A stretch of 12,659 bases of DNA from positions 3,398 to 16,056 of the forward strand of contig DQIG01000058.1 of the NCBI GenBank assembly GCA_003525885.1, read 5' to 3'. Shown one piece after another: positions 1-6,453 of this stretch. The notes beneath the pieces are model-generated. The model was not told the origin of the DNA. It did no database searches and was given only the letters and a program-made list of their open reading frames with translations. Source of the DNA: Stenotrophomonas sp. (GTDB taxonomy: Bacteria; Pseudomonadota; Gammaproteobacteria; Xanthomonadales; Xanthomonadaceae). The stretch's first letter is position 1. Every line of letters starts with the position of its first letter. Position numbers and translations under genes: made by a program.

Positions 1-420
1 TACTGGATCACCGGCCGCGTCGACGATGTGATCAACGTGTCCGGCCACCGCATCGGCACCGCCGAAGTGGAAAGCGCGCTGGTCTCGCACCCGAAGGTGG
101 CCGAAGCGGCCGTGGTCGGCTTCCCGCACGACGTGAAGGGCCAGGGCATCTACGCCTACGTCACCCTGGTGGCCGAAGAGGCACCGAGCGATGAGCTGCA
201 CAAGGAACTGATCGCCTGGGTGCGCAAGGAGATCGGCCCGATCGCCACGCCGGACCACCTGCAGTGGGCGCCGGGCCTGCCGAAGACCCGCTCGGGCAAG
301 ATCATGCGCCGCATCCTGCGCAAGATCGCCGAGAACGCGCCGGACCAGCTCGGCGACACCTCGACCCTGGCCGATCCGTCGGTGGTGGCGTCACTGGTGG
401 ACGAGCGCAAGGTACGCTGA
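1..420 (+). CDS. acs: Acetyl-CoA synthetase, C-terminal fragment (5' end outside window)
   Basis: The reading frame is open from base 1, so the gene begins upstream; 139 C-terminal residues and the TGA stop are present. This is the small C-terminal domain of an AMP-forming acyl-CoA synthetase, which activates acetate to acetyl-CoA via acetyl-AMP in the cytoplasm. The fragment opens with YWITGRVDDVINVSGHRIG, the hinge and A8 region typical of acetyl-CoA synthetase, and continues with GFPHDVKGQGIYAYV. The A10 motif PKTRSGKIMRR carries the catalytic lysine at bases 298-300, the residue that protein acetylation inactivates in Salmonella Acs. A strong hairpin follows 10 bases after the stop, and the response-regulator gene starts 80 bases downstream on the same strand. 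That neighbour looks like CrbR, the known activator of acs in other proteobacteria, which supports acetate rather than another acid as substrate. The family is certain; the exact substrate is an inference from similarity and context. Confidence 0.95.
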   Translation, partial: YWITGRVDDVINVSGHRIGTAEVESALVSHPKVAEAAVVGFPHDVKGQGIYAYVTLVAEEAPSDELHKELIAWVRKEIGPIATPDHLQWAPGLPKTRSGKIMRRILRKIAENAPDQLGDTSTLADPSVVASLVDERKVR

Positions 421-430
421 CGTACGACCC

Positions 431-470
431 GGGGTCGGATCCCTTTCCGCAAGGAGAGGGCTCTGACCCC
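431..470. repeat. Long imperfect palindrome with GCAA tetraloop between acs and crbR
   Basis: Bases 431-448 pair with 453-470 to form an 18-position stem with one mismatch (440/461) and two G-T wobbles, capped by the four-base loop GCAA. The outer arm is GGGGTC on the left and GACCCC on the right. It lacks a T-run after the stem, so it is not a classical intrinsic terminator, although it could terminate, protect the acs transcript 3' end, or lower crbR expression relative to acs. From memory, similar GGGGTC...GACCCC palindromes are dispersed in Stenotrophomonas genomes; this was not checked by search. It has no GTAG head and differs from the REPs at 1182-2883. Confidence 0.75.
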
Positions 471-500
471 ATCTGCTTTCCCCCACGGTTCCCCCCGACC

Positions 501-1166
501 ATGACCACCCTCCTGATTGCCGATGACCACCCGCTGTTCCGCGAAGCCCTGCGCGGGGCCGTGCAGCGGGTCATCCCTGGCGTGCAGCTGTTTGAGGCCG
601 ACAGCGTGGAAGCGCTGTACGCGCTGGCCGACCAGCACAACGACGCCGACCTGGTCCTGATGGACCTCAACATGCCCGGTGCGCAGGGTTTCAACGCGCT
701 TGTGCACATGCGCTCGCTGCACCCGCACCTGCCGGTGGTCGTGGTGTCCGCACGCGAAGAAGCCACGGTGATGCGCCGCGCGCTCGACCACGGTGCGCTC
801 GGCTTCATACCCAAATCGGCCGACTCGGACACCATCGGCCATGCACTGGGCACCATCCTCGATGGCGAGACCTGGGCACCGCCGGAAGCGCACAACGTGC
901 CGCCCACCGGCAGCGAAGAGCGCGAAGTCGGCCAGCGCCTGCGTGAGCTGACCCCGCAGCAGTTCCGGGTGCTGCAGATGCTCGGCGCAGGGCGCTTGAA
1001 CAAGCAGATCGCCTACGACCTCAACGTCTCCGAAGCGACGATCAAGGCCCACGTCACCGCCATCCTGCGCAAGCTGGGCGTGACCAACCGCACCCAGGCC
1101 GTGCTGATGGCCGGCAAGCTGGCGATCGACGACGACGCCATCGTGTTGCCGCCGGAAGAAGACTGA
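501..1166 (+). CDS. crbR: LuxR/NarL-family response regulator, CrbR-like
   Basis: The gene encodes 221 residues. The N-terminal receiver domain (about 1-120) has the acidic pair D8/D9, phosphoacceptor D55 in LVLMDLNMPG, S83 at the Ser/Thr switch position and K105 in the FIPKS motif. A linker leads to a LuxR-type helix-turn-helix (about 148-212) with LTPQQFRVLQML and KQIAYDLNVSEATIKAHV. It should be a phosphorylation-dependent transcription factor. It lies directly downstream of acs, and a CrbS-type kinase is 1.7 kb away. CrbR activates acs in Vibrio and Pseudomonas, which supports the name; other NarL-type regulators look alike, so the symbol is an inference. ATG at 501 is the only plausible start and gives a standard receiver N-terminus (MTTLLIADDHPLF). 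The bases before it (CCCCACGGTTCCCCCCGACC) contain no Shine-Dalgarno sequence, so initiation is probably weak or depends on the upstream transcript. Confidence 0.88.
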   Translation: MTTLLIADDHPLFREALRGAVQRVIPGVQLFEADSVEALYALADQHNDADLVLMDLNMPGAQGFNALVHMRSLHPHLPVVVVSAREEATVMRRALDHGALGFIPKSADSDTIGHALGTILDGETWAPPEAHNVPPTGSEEREVGQRLRELTPQQFRVLQMLGAGRLNKQIAYDLNVSEATIKAHVTAILRKLGVTNRTQAVLMAGKLAIDDDAIVLPPEED

Positions 1167-1181
1167 TTGTGACGACTATGG

Positions 1182-1205
1182 AGCCGAGCATGGGCTCGGC
1201 TCTAC
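1182..1205 (-). repeat. GTAG-type REP element, copy 1
   Basis: Read on the minus strand, this is a 24-base element with a GTAG head and a stem of AGCCGAGC paired with GCTCGGCT around a short CAT loop. Its head points right, towards copy 2. It starts 15 bases after the crbR stop. It fits the SMAG family of S. maltophilia repetitive palindromes. Confidence 0.88.
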
Positions 1206-1223
1206 AGACGTCATGATGCCCCT

Positions 1224-1247
1224 GTAGAGCCGAGCCCACGCTCGGCT
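1224..1247 (+). repeat. GTAG-type REP element, copy 2
   Basis: This 24-base copy is on the plus strand, with GTAG at the left and stem arms AGCCGAGC and GCTCGGCT. The loop reads CAC where other copies have CAT. It faces copy 1 head to head across 18 bases. The transposase stop codon lies 20 bases to its right, so the pair sits between two convergent genes and could act as a bidirectional transcript end. Confidence 0.88.
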
Positions 1248-1267
1248 GCTCTTTGCCTCAATGCCAA

Positions 1268-1723
1268 TCACTCCTCAAGCAACCATCGACTCCAAGCATA
1301 GGGGTACTCCCCGATGCGGGTAGCCAGCCCTGCACGCACCGGATTGGCCGCGATATACACCGCCTGCGTGCGCAGGCATTCATCACTGCGCAACGCATGG
1401 TCGTAATACCCCGGCTGCCAGATCGGCGCGTTGGCATCAATGCGCGTGGCGACGGATCTTCCACTCCTGGACTTCAGGATCTGCATGCAGCCGGCAAGCG
1501 TGCCGGTACGCAACTCGATCAACCAATGCAGGTGGTCCGGCATGACCACCCAGGCCAGGGAGAAGGTGCGACCGGTCCGCTCTACTGTGCGCAGGGCTTC
1601 GATCAGCAGATCAACATTGGCCTTGTCACTGAACCAGGGCCGACGCGCATGCGTCACCGTGGTGATCGCATAGACATTGCCGGTATGCGACCAACGACCA
1701 TAACGGAGTGCGGGGCTGGACAT
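1268..1723 (-). CDS. REP-associated tyrosine transposase (RAYT, Y1 HUH superfamily)
   Basis: The gene encodes 151 residues of the Y1-transposase/TnpA-REP family, single-strand endonucleases thought to mobilise or maintain REP palindromes. The HUH metal-binding motif is visible as H64 and H66 in VVMPDHLHWLIEL. The likely catalytic tyrosine is Y123 in QAVYIAANPVRAGL, and the family signature WQPGYYDHALR precedes it. The early GNVYAITTVTHARRPWF stretch matches the usual N-terminal strand. The length is normal for the family and no frameshift is seen, so the enzyme may be active. The ATG at 1723 gives the expected N-terminus (MSSPALRYGRW). A pair of GTAG REPs lies on each side, at 1182-1247 and 1799-1878, which is the arrangement that defines RAYTs: a single-copy gene bordered by its cognate REPs. 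It is not a full insertion sequence, since no IS200-type left/right ends, passenger gene or target duplication were recognised. Confidence 0.93.
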   Translation of the reverse strand: MSSPALRYGRWSHTGNVYAITTVTHARRPWFSDKANVDLLIEALRTVERTGRTFSLAWVVMPDHLHWLIELRTGTLAGCMQILKSRSGRSVATRIDANAPIWQPGYYDHALRSDECLRTQAVYIAANPVRAGLATRIGEYPYAWSRWLLEE

Positions 1724-1798
1724 GCCCGAAGACTATGCTTCGATCGACGGGCTCTCCATCGGGGCAACACTACAAGTCCCGTCAGCCGTTTCCCCGCT

Positions 1799-1822
1799 GT
1801 AGAGCCGAGCCCATGCTCGGCT
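1799..1822 (+). repeat. GTAG-type REP element, copy 3
   Basis: A plus-strand copy with GTAG at the left, arms AGCCGAGC and GCTCGGCT, and a CAT loop. It lies 75 bases beyond the start codon side of the transposase gene. It pairs with copy 4, and the two GTAG heads point outward. Confidence 0.9.
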
Positions 1823-1839
1823 GCGTTTCGCCTGAGAAC

Positions 1840-1852
1840 CGCGCTACGCGCG
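1840..1852. repeat. Short GC palindrome inside the REP pair spacer
   Basis: The 13-base sequence CGCGCTACGCGCG sits in the 32-base spacer between REP copies 3 and 4. A one-base variant (CGCGCTCCGCGCG) occupies the matching place between copies 6 and 7 at 2846-2858. The shared spacer suggests that REP-spacer-REP is the repeated unit, as in BIMEs, rather than the single REP. Confidence 0.6.
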
Positions 1853-1854
1853 TG

Positions 1855-1878
1855 AGCCGAGCATGGGCTCGGCTCTAC
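1855..1878 (-). repeat. GTAG-type REP element, copy 4
   Basis: A minus-strand copy whose GTAG head ends at 1878, 11 bases from the mntP stop codon. The stem is AGCCGAGC/GCTCGGCT with a CAT loop, identical in sequence to copies 1 and 3. It is well placed to shape the 3' end of the mntP transcript. Confidence 0.9.
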
Positions 1879-1889
1879 AGTCCTGCGTG

Positions 1890-2465
1890 TTAAGCCACGC
1901 CGTGCAGGTGTTCGTACAGGATCGTCGCGCCGATGATCACCAGGATCACGCCACCGATGATCTCGGCGCGCTTGCCGACCATGCTGCCCAGCACGCGGCC
2001 GAGCATGATGCCGACGGTGACCATGGTCAGCGTGCACAGGCCGATGACAGCGGCCATCACGCCGATATGCACGTCCATGAAGGCCAGGCCGATACCCACC
2101 GCCATCGCATCGATGCTGGTGGCGAAACCGGTCAGCGCCAGCTTCCAGAAACCGTGGTGCTGCGAGGGGTCTTCGTCTTCCTCGGCACTGTCCGGACGCA
2201 GGCCGTTGTAGATCATGTGGATGCCCAGCGCGCCGAGCAGACCGAAAGCGATCCAGTGGTCGAAGGCTTCGACGTACTGCAGCGCGGCGCGGCCGAGCAG
2301 CCAGCCGATGATGGGCGTGATCGCCTCGATGACGCCGAAGATGATGCCGGCACGCAGTGCATCGCGGAACACCGGCTTGCGCATGGCCGCACCCTTGCCG
2401 ATTGCAGCGGCGAAGGCATCGGTGGACATGGCAAAGCCGATCAGGAGGATCGAAATGGGGGACAT
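1890..2465 (-). CDS. mntP: Manganese efflux pump MntP
   Basis: The gene encodes 191 residues, close to the 188 of E. coli MntP (formerly YebN). MntP is an inner-membrane exporter that lowers toxic cytosolic Mn(II). The protein shows the family's internal duplication: FAMSTDAFAAAIGKG near residues 11-25 and FATSIDAMAVGIGLA near 114-128, each with a conserved membrane-embedded aspartate (D16 and D119). About six hydrophobic helices can be picked out, with a charged loop (about 90-104, DSAEEDEDP) in the middle. ATG at 2465 gives the standard MSPISILLIGFAMSTDAF start. Upstream in-frame starts would run into the riboswitch and add 30 non-family residues. No strong Shine-Dalgarno sequence is visible (the bases before the ATG read CTCAGCAGCCGCCC), which fits translation control by the leader. 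The yybP-ykoY leader independently supports the manganese function. Confidence 0.95.
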   Translation of the reverse strand: MSPISILLIGFAMSTDAFAAAIGKGAAMRKPVFRDALRAGIIFGVIEAITPIIGWLLGRAALQYVEAFDHWIAFGLLGALGIHMIYNGLRPDSAEEDEDPSQHHGFWKLALTGFATSIDAMAVGIGLAFMDVHIGVMAAVIGLCTLTMVTVGIMLGRVLGSMVGKRAEIIGGVILVIIGATILYEHLHGVA

Positions 2466-2539
2466 GGGCGGCTGCTGAGGTCGGGCTAGGACGGACGCAC
2501 GGCCTGCGCTCGCGCCCAACCTGACGTTGCGCGCGCGGG

Positions 2540-2642
2540 CCGCTGGTCTCGCCAACCATCATGGTTGTCCACGCCACGGCGCACTGGCCGAGTATGTTGA
2601 CGTGGACGATTCCTGCGAAGGAATCCGGCTACTCCCCAAGGG
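2540..2642 (-). promoter_or_regulatory. yybP-ykoY manganese riboswitch in the mntP leader
   Basis: On the minus strand the conserved parts appear in order. GGGGAGTAGC is at 2637-2628, AACATACTC at 2598-2590 followed by GGCC, GCCGTGGC lies near 2581-2574, and GGCGAGACC is at 2553-2545. The closing helix P1 pairs CCCTTGG (2642-2636) with CCAGCGG (2546-2540) with one mismatch. The loop sequences around GGGGAGTAGC and ACATACTC are those that form the Mn(II) site in this class. Binding of Mn(II) normally switches the downstream gene on. About 75 bases separate the aptamer from the mntP ATG. That stretch is GC-rich without a T-run, so control of translation or a Rho-type mechanism is more likely than intrinsic termination. 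Confidence 0.93.
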
Positions 2643-2712
2643 GACGCGCAGCTTAGCACCGCGATCTGCGCGTGGCGCATTTGCGGGCAAACGCGCAGGC
2701 AGGGCTGGTTTG

Positions 2713-2728
2713 TATAGCGATGGCTATA
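2713..2728 (-). promoter_or_regulatory. Candidate MntR operator upstream of mntP
   Basis: The perfect inverted repeat TATAGC-N4-GCTATA lies about 70 bases upstream of the riboswitch. Its core ATAGC-N4-GCTAT is identical in sequence and spacing to the core of the E. coli MntR box (ACATAGC-N4-GCTATGT, as I remember it). MntR activates mntP in E. coli, so a site here would give transcriptional as well as riboswitch control by manganese. No convincing -35/-10 pair was found beside it. Confidence 0.6.
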
Positions 2729-2749
2729 TCAGCACCGGGCTGCGCGCGG

Positions 2750-2773
2750 AGCCGAACATGGGCTCGGCTCTCC
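2750..2773 (-). repeat. GTAG-type REP element, copy 5 (degenerate)
   Basis: A minus-strand copy with two changes from copies 1, 3 and 4: the head reads GGAG instead of GTAG, and one stem base is altered (AGCCGAAC on the plus strand), which breaks a stem pair. It lies 21 bases upstream of the candidate MntR operator. It is probably an older, decaying copy. Confidence 0.8.
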
Positions 2774-2796
2774 AGAACCCCGCGGCACCTGCATTT

Positions 2797-2820
2797 GTAG
2801 AGCCGAGCCGACGCTCGGCT
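2797..2820 (+). repeat. GTAG-type REP element, copy 6
   Basis: A plus-strand copy with head GTAG and arms AGCCGAGC and GCTCGGCT around the altered loop CGAC. It is head to head with copy 5 (23-base gap) and head-out with copy 7 (39-base gap). Confidence 0.88.
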
Positions 2821-2845
2821 GCTTTTCGGCCCGACCACGGAGACC

Positions 2846-2858
2846 CGCGCTCCGCGCG
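2846..2858. repeat. Short GC palindrome inside the second REP pair spacer
   Basis: CGCGCTCCGCGCG, a one-base variant of the spacer palindrome at 1840-1852, lies immediately before REP copy 7. It marks copies 6-7 as the same composite unit as copies 3-4. Confidence 0.6.
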
Positions 2859-2859
2859 G

Positions 2860-2883
2860 AGCCGAGCATGGGCTCGGCTCTAC
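2860..2883 (-). repeat. GTAG-type REP element, copy 7
   Basis: A minus-strand copy, identical in sequence to copies 1, 3 and 4, whose head ends 9 bases from the crbS stop codon. Its placement mirrors copy 4 at the mntP stop. Together with copies 5 and 6 it fills most of the 427-base gap between crbS and mntP; the rest of that gap holds the candidate MntR operator and riboswitch. Confidence 0.9.
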
Positions 2884-2892
2884 AGTTACTAA

Positions 2893-5800
2893 TCAGGCAT
2901 CGCTGTTGCCGGCATCGCGCAGCGCGCCCAGGAAGGCGCGCAGCGAGGCCGGCTTGATCGGCTTGGTCAGCACGCGGTAGCCGCGTTCGCGCGCCATCCG
3001 CTTCAGCTCGTCGCGCCCATCGGCGGTCAGCAGCGCGCCCGGCAGTGGGTAACCGGCTGCTTCTCGCAATGCCACCAGCGCGTCCAGGCCATCCATGCGA
3101 TCATGCAGGTGGTAGTCCACCAGCATCACCTGCGGGCGCTCGGCGATCTTCTCCAGCGCCTGGTCGACGGTGGCAGCGGTGATCACCTGTACCTGCCAGC
3201 GGCCGAGCAGCGCGCGCATGCCGTCGAGGATCTCTTCGTCGTTGTCCACGCACAGCACGCGCAGGCCCGCCAGCGAATCGCTGCGCACCGGCGCGGCGAC
3301 GGCCTGTACCGGCGCGGCCAGTTCGGTGTAGCCCGGCAGTGGTGCGACCCGCGGCAGGATGATCGAGAACATCGATCCCTTGCCGACCCGGCTGCGCGCA
3401 TTGAGGCGATGGTCAAGCAAGCGCGAGATGCGCTGGCAGATCGACAGGCCCAGGCCCAAGCCCTGCTCGCCCCAATCGAACGGCTGCTGGTAGCGGTGGA
3501 ACTCATCGAAGATCTGCCGCATGTGGTGCTCGGGAATGCCGGGACCGGTATCCCACACCTGCAGTTCCACTTCGTCGCCGCGCTGGCGCACGGCCAGCAC
3601 GATGCGGCCCTGGCGGGTGTAGCGCAGCGCGTTGGCCAGGAAGTTCTGCAGCACGCGGCGCAGCAGGCGGCGGTCACTGCGCACCCATGCCGGGCGTGCG
3701 AACAGGTCCAGGCGCAGGCCACGGCCGGCGGCGACCGGGGTGTATTGCGCGGCCAGTTCGCGCATCAGCGCGCTCACGTCGAACTCGCCGATCACCGGGT
3801 GCAGGCCGCCGGCATCCAGCCGCGACACATCCAGCAGGCCATCGAGCAGCTCTTCGGCGGCACGCAACGAGGCATCCACGCGTTCGGCCAGGTGCTTCTG
3901 CTCGTCGCTCACGTGATCGCTGTCGCGCAGCGCAGAAGCGAACAGGCGCGCGGCATTCAACGGCTGCAGCACGTCATGGCTGATTGCCGCCAGGAAGCGC
4001 GTCTTCGACTGCTGCGCGACCTCGGCCTCGTGGGAGCGCTCGGCCACGCGCTGTTCCAGCGTCTCGTTGGCTTCCAGCAGTGCTTTTTCCGCGTGTTTGT
4101 AGTCGGTAATGTCGTTGTAACTGGTTACGTAACCGCCGCCGGGCAGCGCCTGCCCCCGCATCTCGATCACCTTGCCGTCGCTGCGGGTGCGCTCGAACAC
4201 GTGCGGCGAACCGGCACGCATGTAGCCGATGCGGCGGTTGATCTGCACTTCGATGTCACCCTCGCCCAGCTCGCCACGCTCGGCGTTGTAGCGGATCAGG
4301 TCGGCCACCGGGCGGCCCACGTAGAGCATGCCGTCGGGGTATCCGAACATATCCTGGTAGCGGCGGTTCCATGCGGTCAGGCGCATGTCCGGATCAACCA
4401 CGCTGACGCCCGCGCTGATGTTCTCCAGCGTAGTCGACAGGATCTCGCGGTTGAAGCGCAGCTCCTGCCCGGCTTCGTCCAGCACCGCCACCACTTCACC
4501 CAGGTCCATGCCCGAGCCACGCAACAGGCTGGTCAGCAGCAGGCGCGCCGATGCCGCACCAATCGATGCGGCCAGCAGGCGCTCGGTGAACTGTACCCAC
4601 GGTCGGTCCGCAGGCGCCGAGGATTGCAGCTCGCGGCCCAGCGACTGTGCCTGCTCGAAGAACGAACGCCGCGCATGGCGTTCGCCGACCACGCGTGAAG
4701 CCAGCGCCAGCAGGTCGCCCACGTGCACGTGGCCGGGCCAGCCACCGGCCACCGACGGGCGCTCGGCATAGGGGTCGAGGAACGGCGCGGCACGCAGGCG
4801 CTCGTCCACGCCGGGGCGCCAGCGCGCGGACACCAGCATCATCGTTGCCGCATTGACCAGCAGCGACCAGAAGGTGCCGTGGGTCAGCGGGTCCCAGCCG
4901 GTCATGCCGAACAGCTGCTGCGGGCGCAGCCACTCGATGCCGAACGGGCCATGCTGCACCCAGCCAGCATCGACCCAGCCGGCCATGGTCATCGCCGGCA
5001 GCAGCAGGGTGTACAGCCAGGTAGCGAAGCCCAGCAGCATGCCCACTTCGACGCCACGGCGGCTGGCGCCGCGCCAGTACAGGCCGCCGATCAGGCCGGG
5101 CGCGAACTGCGCCACCGCCGCGAACGCCATCAGGCCGTACGAGGCCAGCGTGCTGTCGTTGCTGCTGGTGCGGTAGTAGCTGTAAGCCATCAGCGCCAGC
5201 AGCAGGATCGCCAGGCGGCGGATCCACAGCACGCGCGAGGCGACGTCTGCCGCTTCCTGGTGGTCGCCGCTCCGGCGCAGCAGCACCGGCATCACCAGAT
5301 CGTTGCTGACCATGGTGGCCAGCGCGATGGACGAGACAATGACCATGCCGGTGGCCGCCGAGAAGCCGCCCACATAGGCGATCAGCGCCAGCGCGTTGCG
5401 ACCTTCGGCGAGCGGCAGGGCCAGTACCATCGAATCATCGGCGACGCTGCCGCCGGCGCCGAACAGGGTCACGCCCGCAGTGGCGATCGGCAGCACCATG
5501 CCCGAAATCAGCACCAGGTAGCCACCGAACATCCAGCGCGCGCGACGCACGTCGCGCACATCACCGCACTCGACCACAGCCACGTGGAACTGGCGCGGCA
5601 GGCAGATGATGGCGAGGAAACTGAGCAGGGTCTGCGAGATGAAGCCCACCGGCGGCAGGCCGGTGAACAGCGTATGCACCGACTCGACCACTGCATCGGT
5701 GCGGTTGCTCAGCCACAGGTAGGCGAACACGCCCACGGCCAGCATCGCCAGCAGCTTGATCACCGATTCGAAGGCAATGGCCAGCATCATGCCGTGGTGG

Positions 5801-6351
5801 TGCTCGGTGGCATCGACCTGGCGGGTACCAAACAGGGTGGCGAACAGCGCCATCAGCAGCGCCACGTACAGCGCCGGATCGGTGAAGAAGCCAGTCGGGC
5901 CGGTGTTGCCGGTCAGCACCTGCAGGCTCATCGCCACTGCTTTGTACTGCAGCGCCAGGTACGGAATGATGCCGATCAGCGCGATGATCGCCACCAGCGC
6001 CGCCAGCCGCCGCGAGCGGCCGAAGCGCGAGGAGATGAAATCGGCGATGGAGACCACGTTCTGGCTGCGTGCGATCAGCGCCAGGCGCTCGATGATGCGC
6101 CAGCCGAACAGCAGCAGCAGCAACGGGCCGATGTAGATCGGCAGATAGCCGATGCCGTTGCGCACGGCGGTACCCACCGCGCCGTAGAAGGTCCACGACG
6201 AGCAGTACACGGCCAGCGCCAGGCTGTAGACCACCGGTCGCAGCCACGGCCGGTCGGGGTACATCGGCCGACGGTCGCCCCACCACGCCACGCCGAACAG
6301 CAGCGCGGCATAGGCAACCGAGACCAGCAGCAGGATCCAGCTGGAGACCAC
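2893..6351 (-). CDS. crbS: Symporter-sensor hybrid histidine kinase, CrbS-like
   Basis: The gene encodes 1152 residues. Residues 1 to about 500 form a sodium/solute symporter (SLC5) domain with many membrane helices, including VYCSSWTFYGAVG, SIADFISSRFG and a conserved GGFSAATGMVIVSSIAL. After a soluble linker comes a PAS domain (about 637-752; ENISAGVSVVDPDMRLTAWN) and a coiled coil (about 755-780). The kinase core has H792 in FLAAISHDVLQPLN, N-box N907, DTGPGIP (934-940) and GLGLGL (964-969). The C-terminal receiver (about 1027-1145) has D1079 in VDYH and K1130 in LTKP. This order matches CrbS, the membrane kinase that with CrbR activates acs and carbon-use genes. The closely related CbrA lacks the C-terminal receiver, which favours CrbS. 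The start is a GTG at 6351 giving MVSSWILLLVSVAYAALL; a GGAA lies about 11 bases upstream. Phosphate could pass to CrbR at D55. Whether the symporter domain transports or only senses cannot be seen here. Confidence 0.92.
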   Translation of the reverse strand: MVSSWILLLVSVAYAALLFGVAWWGDRRPMYPDRPWLRPVVYSLALAVYCSSWTFYGAVGTAVRNGIGYLPIYIGPLLLLLFGWRIIERLALIARSQNVVSIADFISSRFGRSRRLAALVAIIALIGIIPYLALQYKAVAMSLQVLTGNTGPTGFFTDPALYVALLMALFATLFGTRQVDATEHHHGMMLAIAFESVIKLLAMLAVGVFAYLWLSNRTDAVVESVHTLFTGLPPVGFISQTLLSFLAIICLPRQFHVAVVECGDVRDVRRARWMFGGYLVLISGMVLPIATAGVTLFGAGGSVADDSMVLALPLAEGRNALALIAYVGGFSAATGMVIVSSIALATMVSNDLVMPVLLRRSGDHQEAADVASRVLWIRRLAILLLALMAYSYYRTSSNDSTLASYGLMAFAAVAQFAPGLIGGLYWRGASRRGVEVGMLLGFATWLYTLLLPAMTMAGWVDAGWVQHGPFGIEWLRPQQLFGMTGWDPLTHGTFWSLLVNAATMMLVSARWRPGVDERLRAAPFLDPYAERPSVAGGWPGHVHVGDLLALASRVVGERHARRSFFEQAQSLGRELQSSAPADRPWVQFTERLLAASIGAASARLLLTSLLRGSGMDLGEVVAVLDEAGQELRFNREILSTTLENISAGVSVVDPDMRLTAWNRRYQDMFGYPDGMLYVGRPVADLIRYNAERGELGEGDIEVQINRRIGYMRAGSPHVFERTRSDGKVIEMRGQALPGGGYVTSYNDITDYKHAEKALLEANETLEQRVAERSHEAEVAQQSKTRFLAAISHDVLQPLNAARLFASALRDSDHVSDEQKHLAERVDASLRAAEELLDGLLDVSRLDAGGLHPVIGEFDVSALMRELAAQYTPVAAGRGLRLDLFARPAWVRSDRRLLRRVLQNFLANALRYTRQGRIVLAVRQRGDEVELQVWDTGPGIPEHHMRQIFDEFHRYQQPFDWGEQGLGLGLSICQRISRLLDHRLNARSRVGKGSMFSIILPRVAPLPGYTELAAPVQAVAAPVRSDSLAGLRVLCVDNDEEILDGMRALLGRWQVQVITAATVDQALEKIAERPQVMLVDYHLHDRMDGLDALVALREAAGYPLPGALLTADGRDELKRMARERGYRVLTKPIKPASLRAFLGALRDAGNSDA

Positions 6352-6379
6352 GCGCGCGTTTCCGTCGGAGGAGGGGCCA

Positions 6380-6403
6380 GTAGATCACGACCGTTGGTCG
6401 TGA
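6380..6403 (+). repeat. Second-type GTAG palindrome, copy A
   Basis: GTAG is followed by the perfect stem TCACGACC-GTT-GGTCGTGA. The stem differs fully from that of the REPs at 1182-2883, so it belongs to another subfamily. It lies 28 bases upstream of the crbS GTG, in the probable crbS leader. Confidence 0.75.
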
Positions 6404-6418
6404 GGGTAGGTCATCACG

Positions 6419-6443
6419 GTGGGTCACGACCGTTGGTCGTGAC
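6419..6443 (+). repeat. Second-type palindrome, copy B (GTGG head)
   Basis: The head GTGG is followed by GTCACGACC-GTT-GGTCGTGAC, the same stem as copy A extended by one base pair. Copies A and B are direct repeats 15 bases apart. Confidence 0.75.
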
Positions 6444-6453
6444 AGATGCGTCC

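Noticed and set aside
264..500. Upstream extension of the response-regulator frame
   Set aside because: The extension overlaps acs in another frame and encodes low-complexity residues; the receiver domain begins exactly at the ATG at 501.
1182..1878. Complete insertion sequence around the transposase
   Set aside because: No terminal inverted repeats of one element, target duplication or IS200-type ends were seen; the flanking palindromes are REPs also found elsewhere in the window.
2653..2720. A sigma-70 promoter for mntP using TAAGCT as -10
   Set aside because: The -10 is weak, and at a spacing near 17 bases there is no -35 match; TTGCCC nearby is about 29 bases away.
1182..2883. CRISPR array from the seven similar short repeats
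   Set aside because: The repeats alternate in strand, are irregularly spaced with genes between them, and are palindromic REPs; no cas genes are present.
3103..4698. 531-residue open frame on the plus strand opposite the crbS kinase region
   Set aside because: It is a high-GC shadow of crbS, with a His/Gln/Arg/Ala-rich composition, no recognisable domain and full overlap with a gene of clear family.
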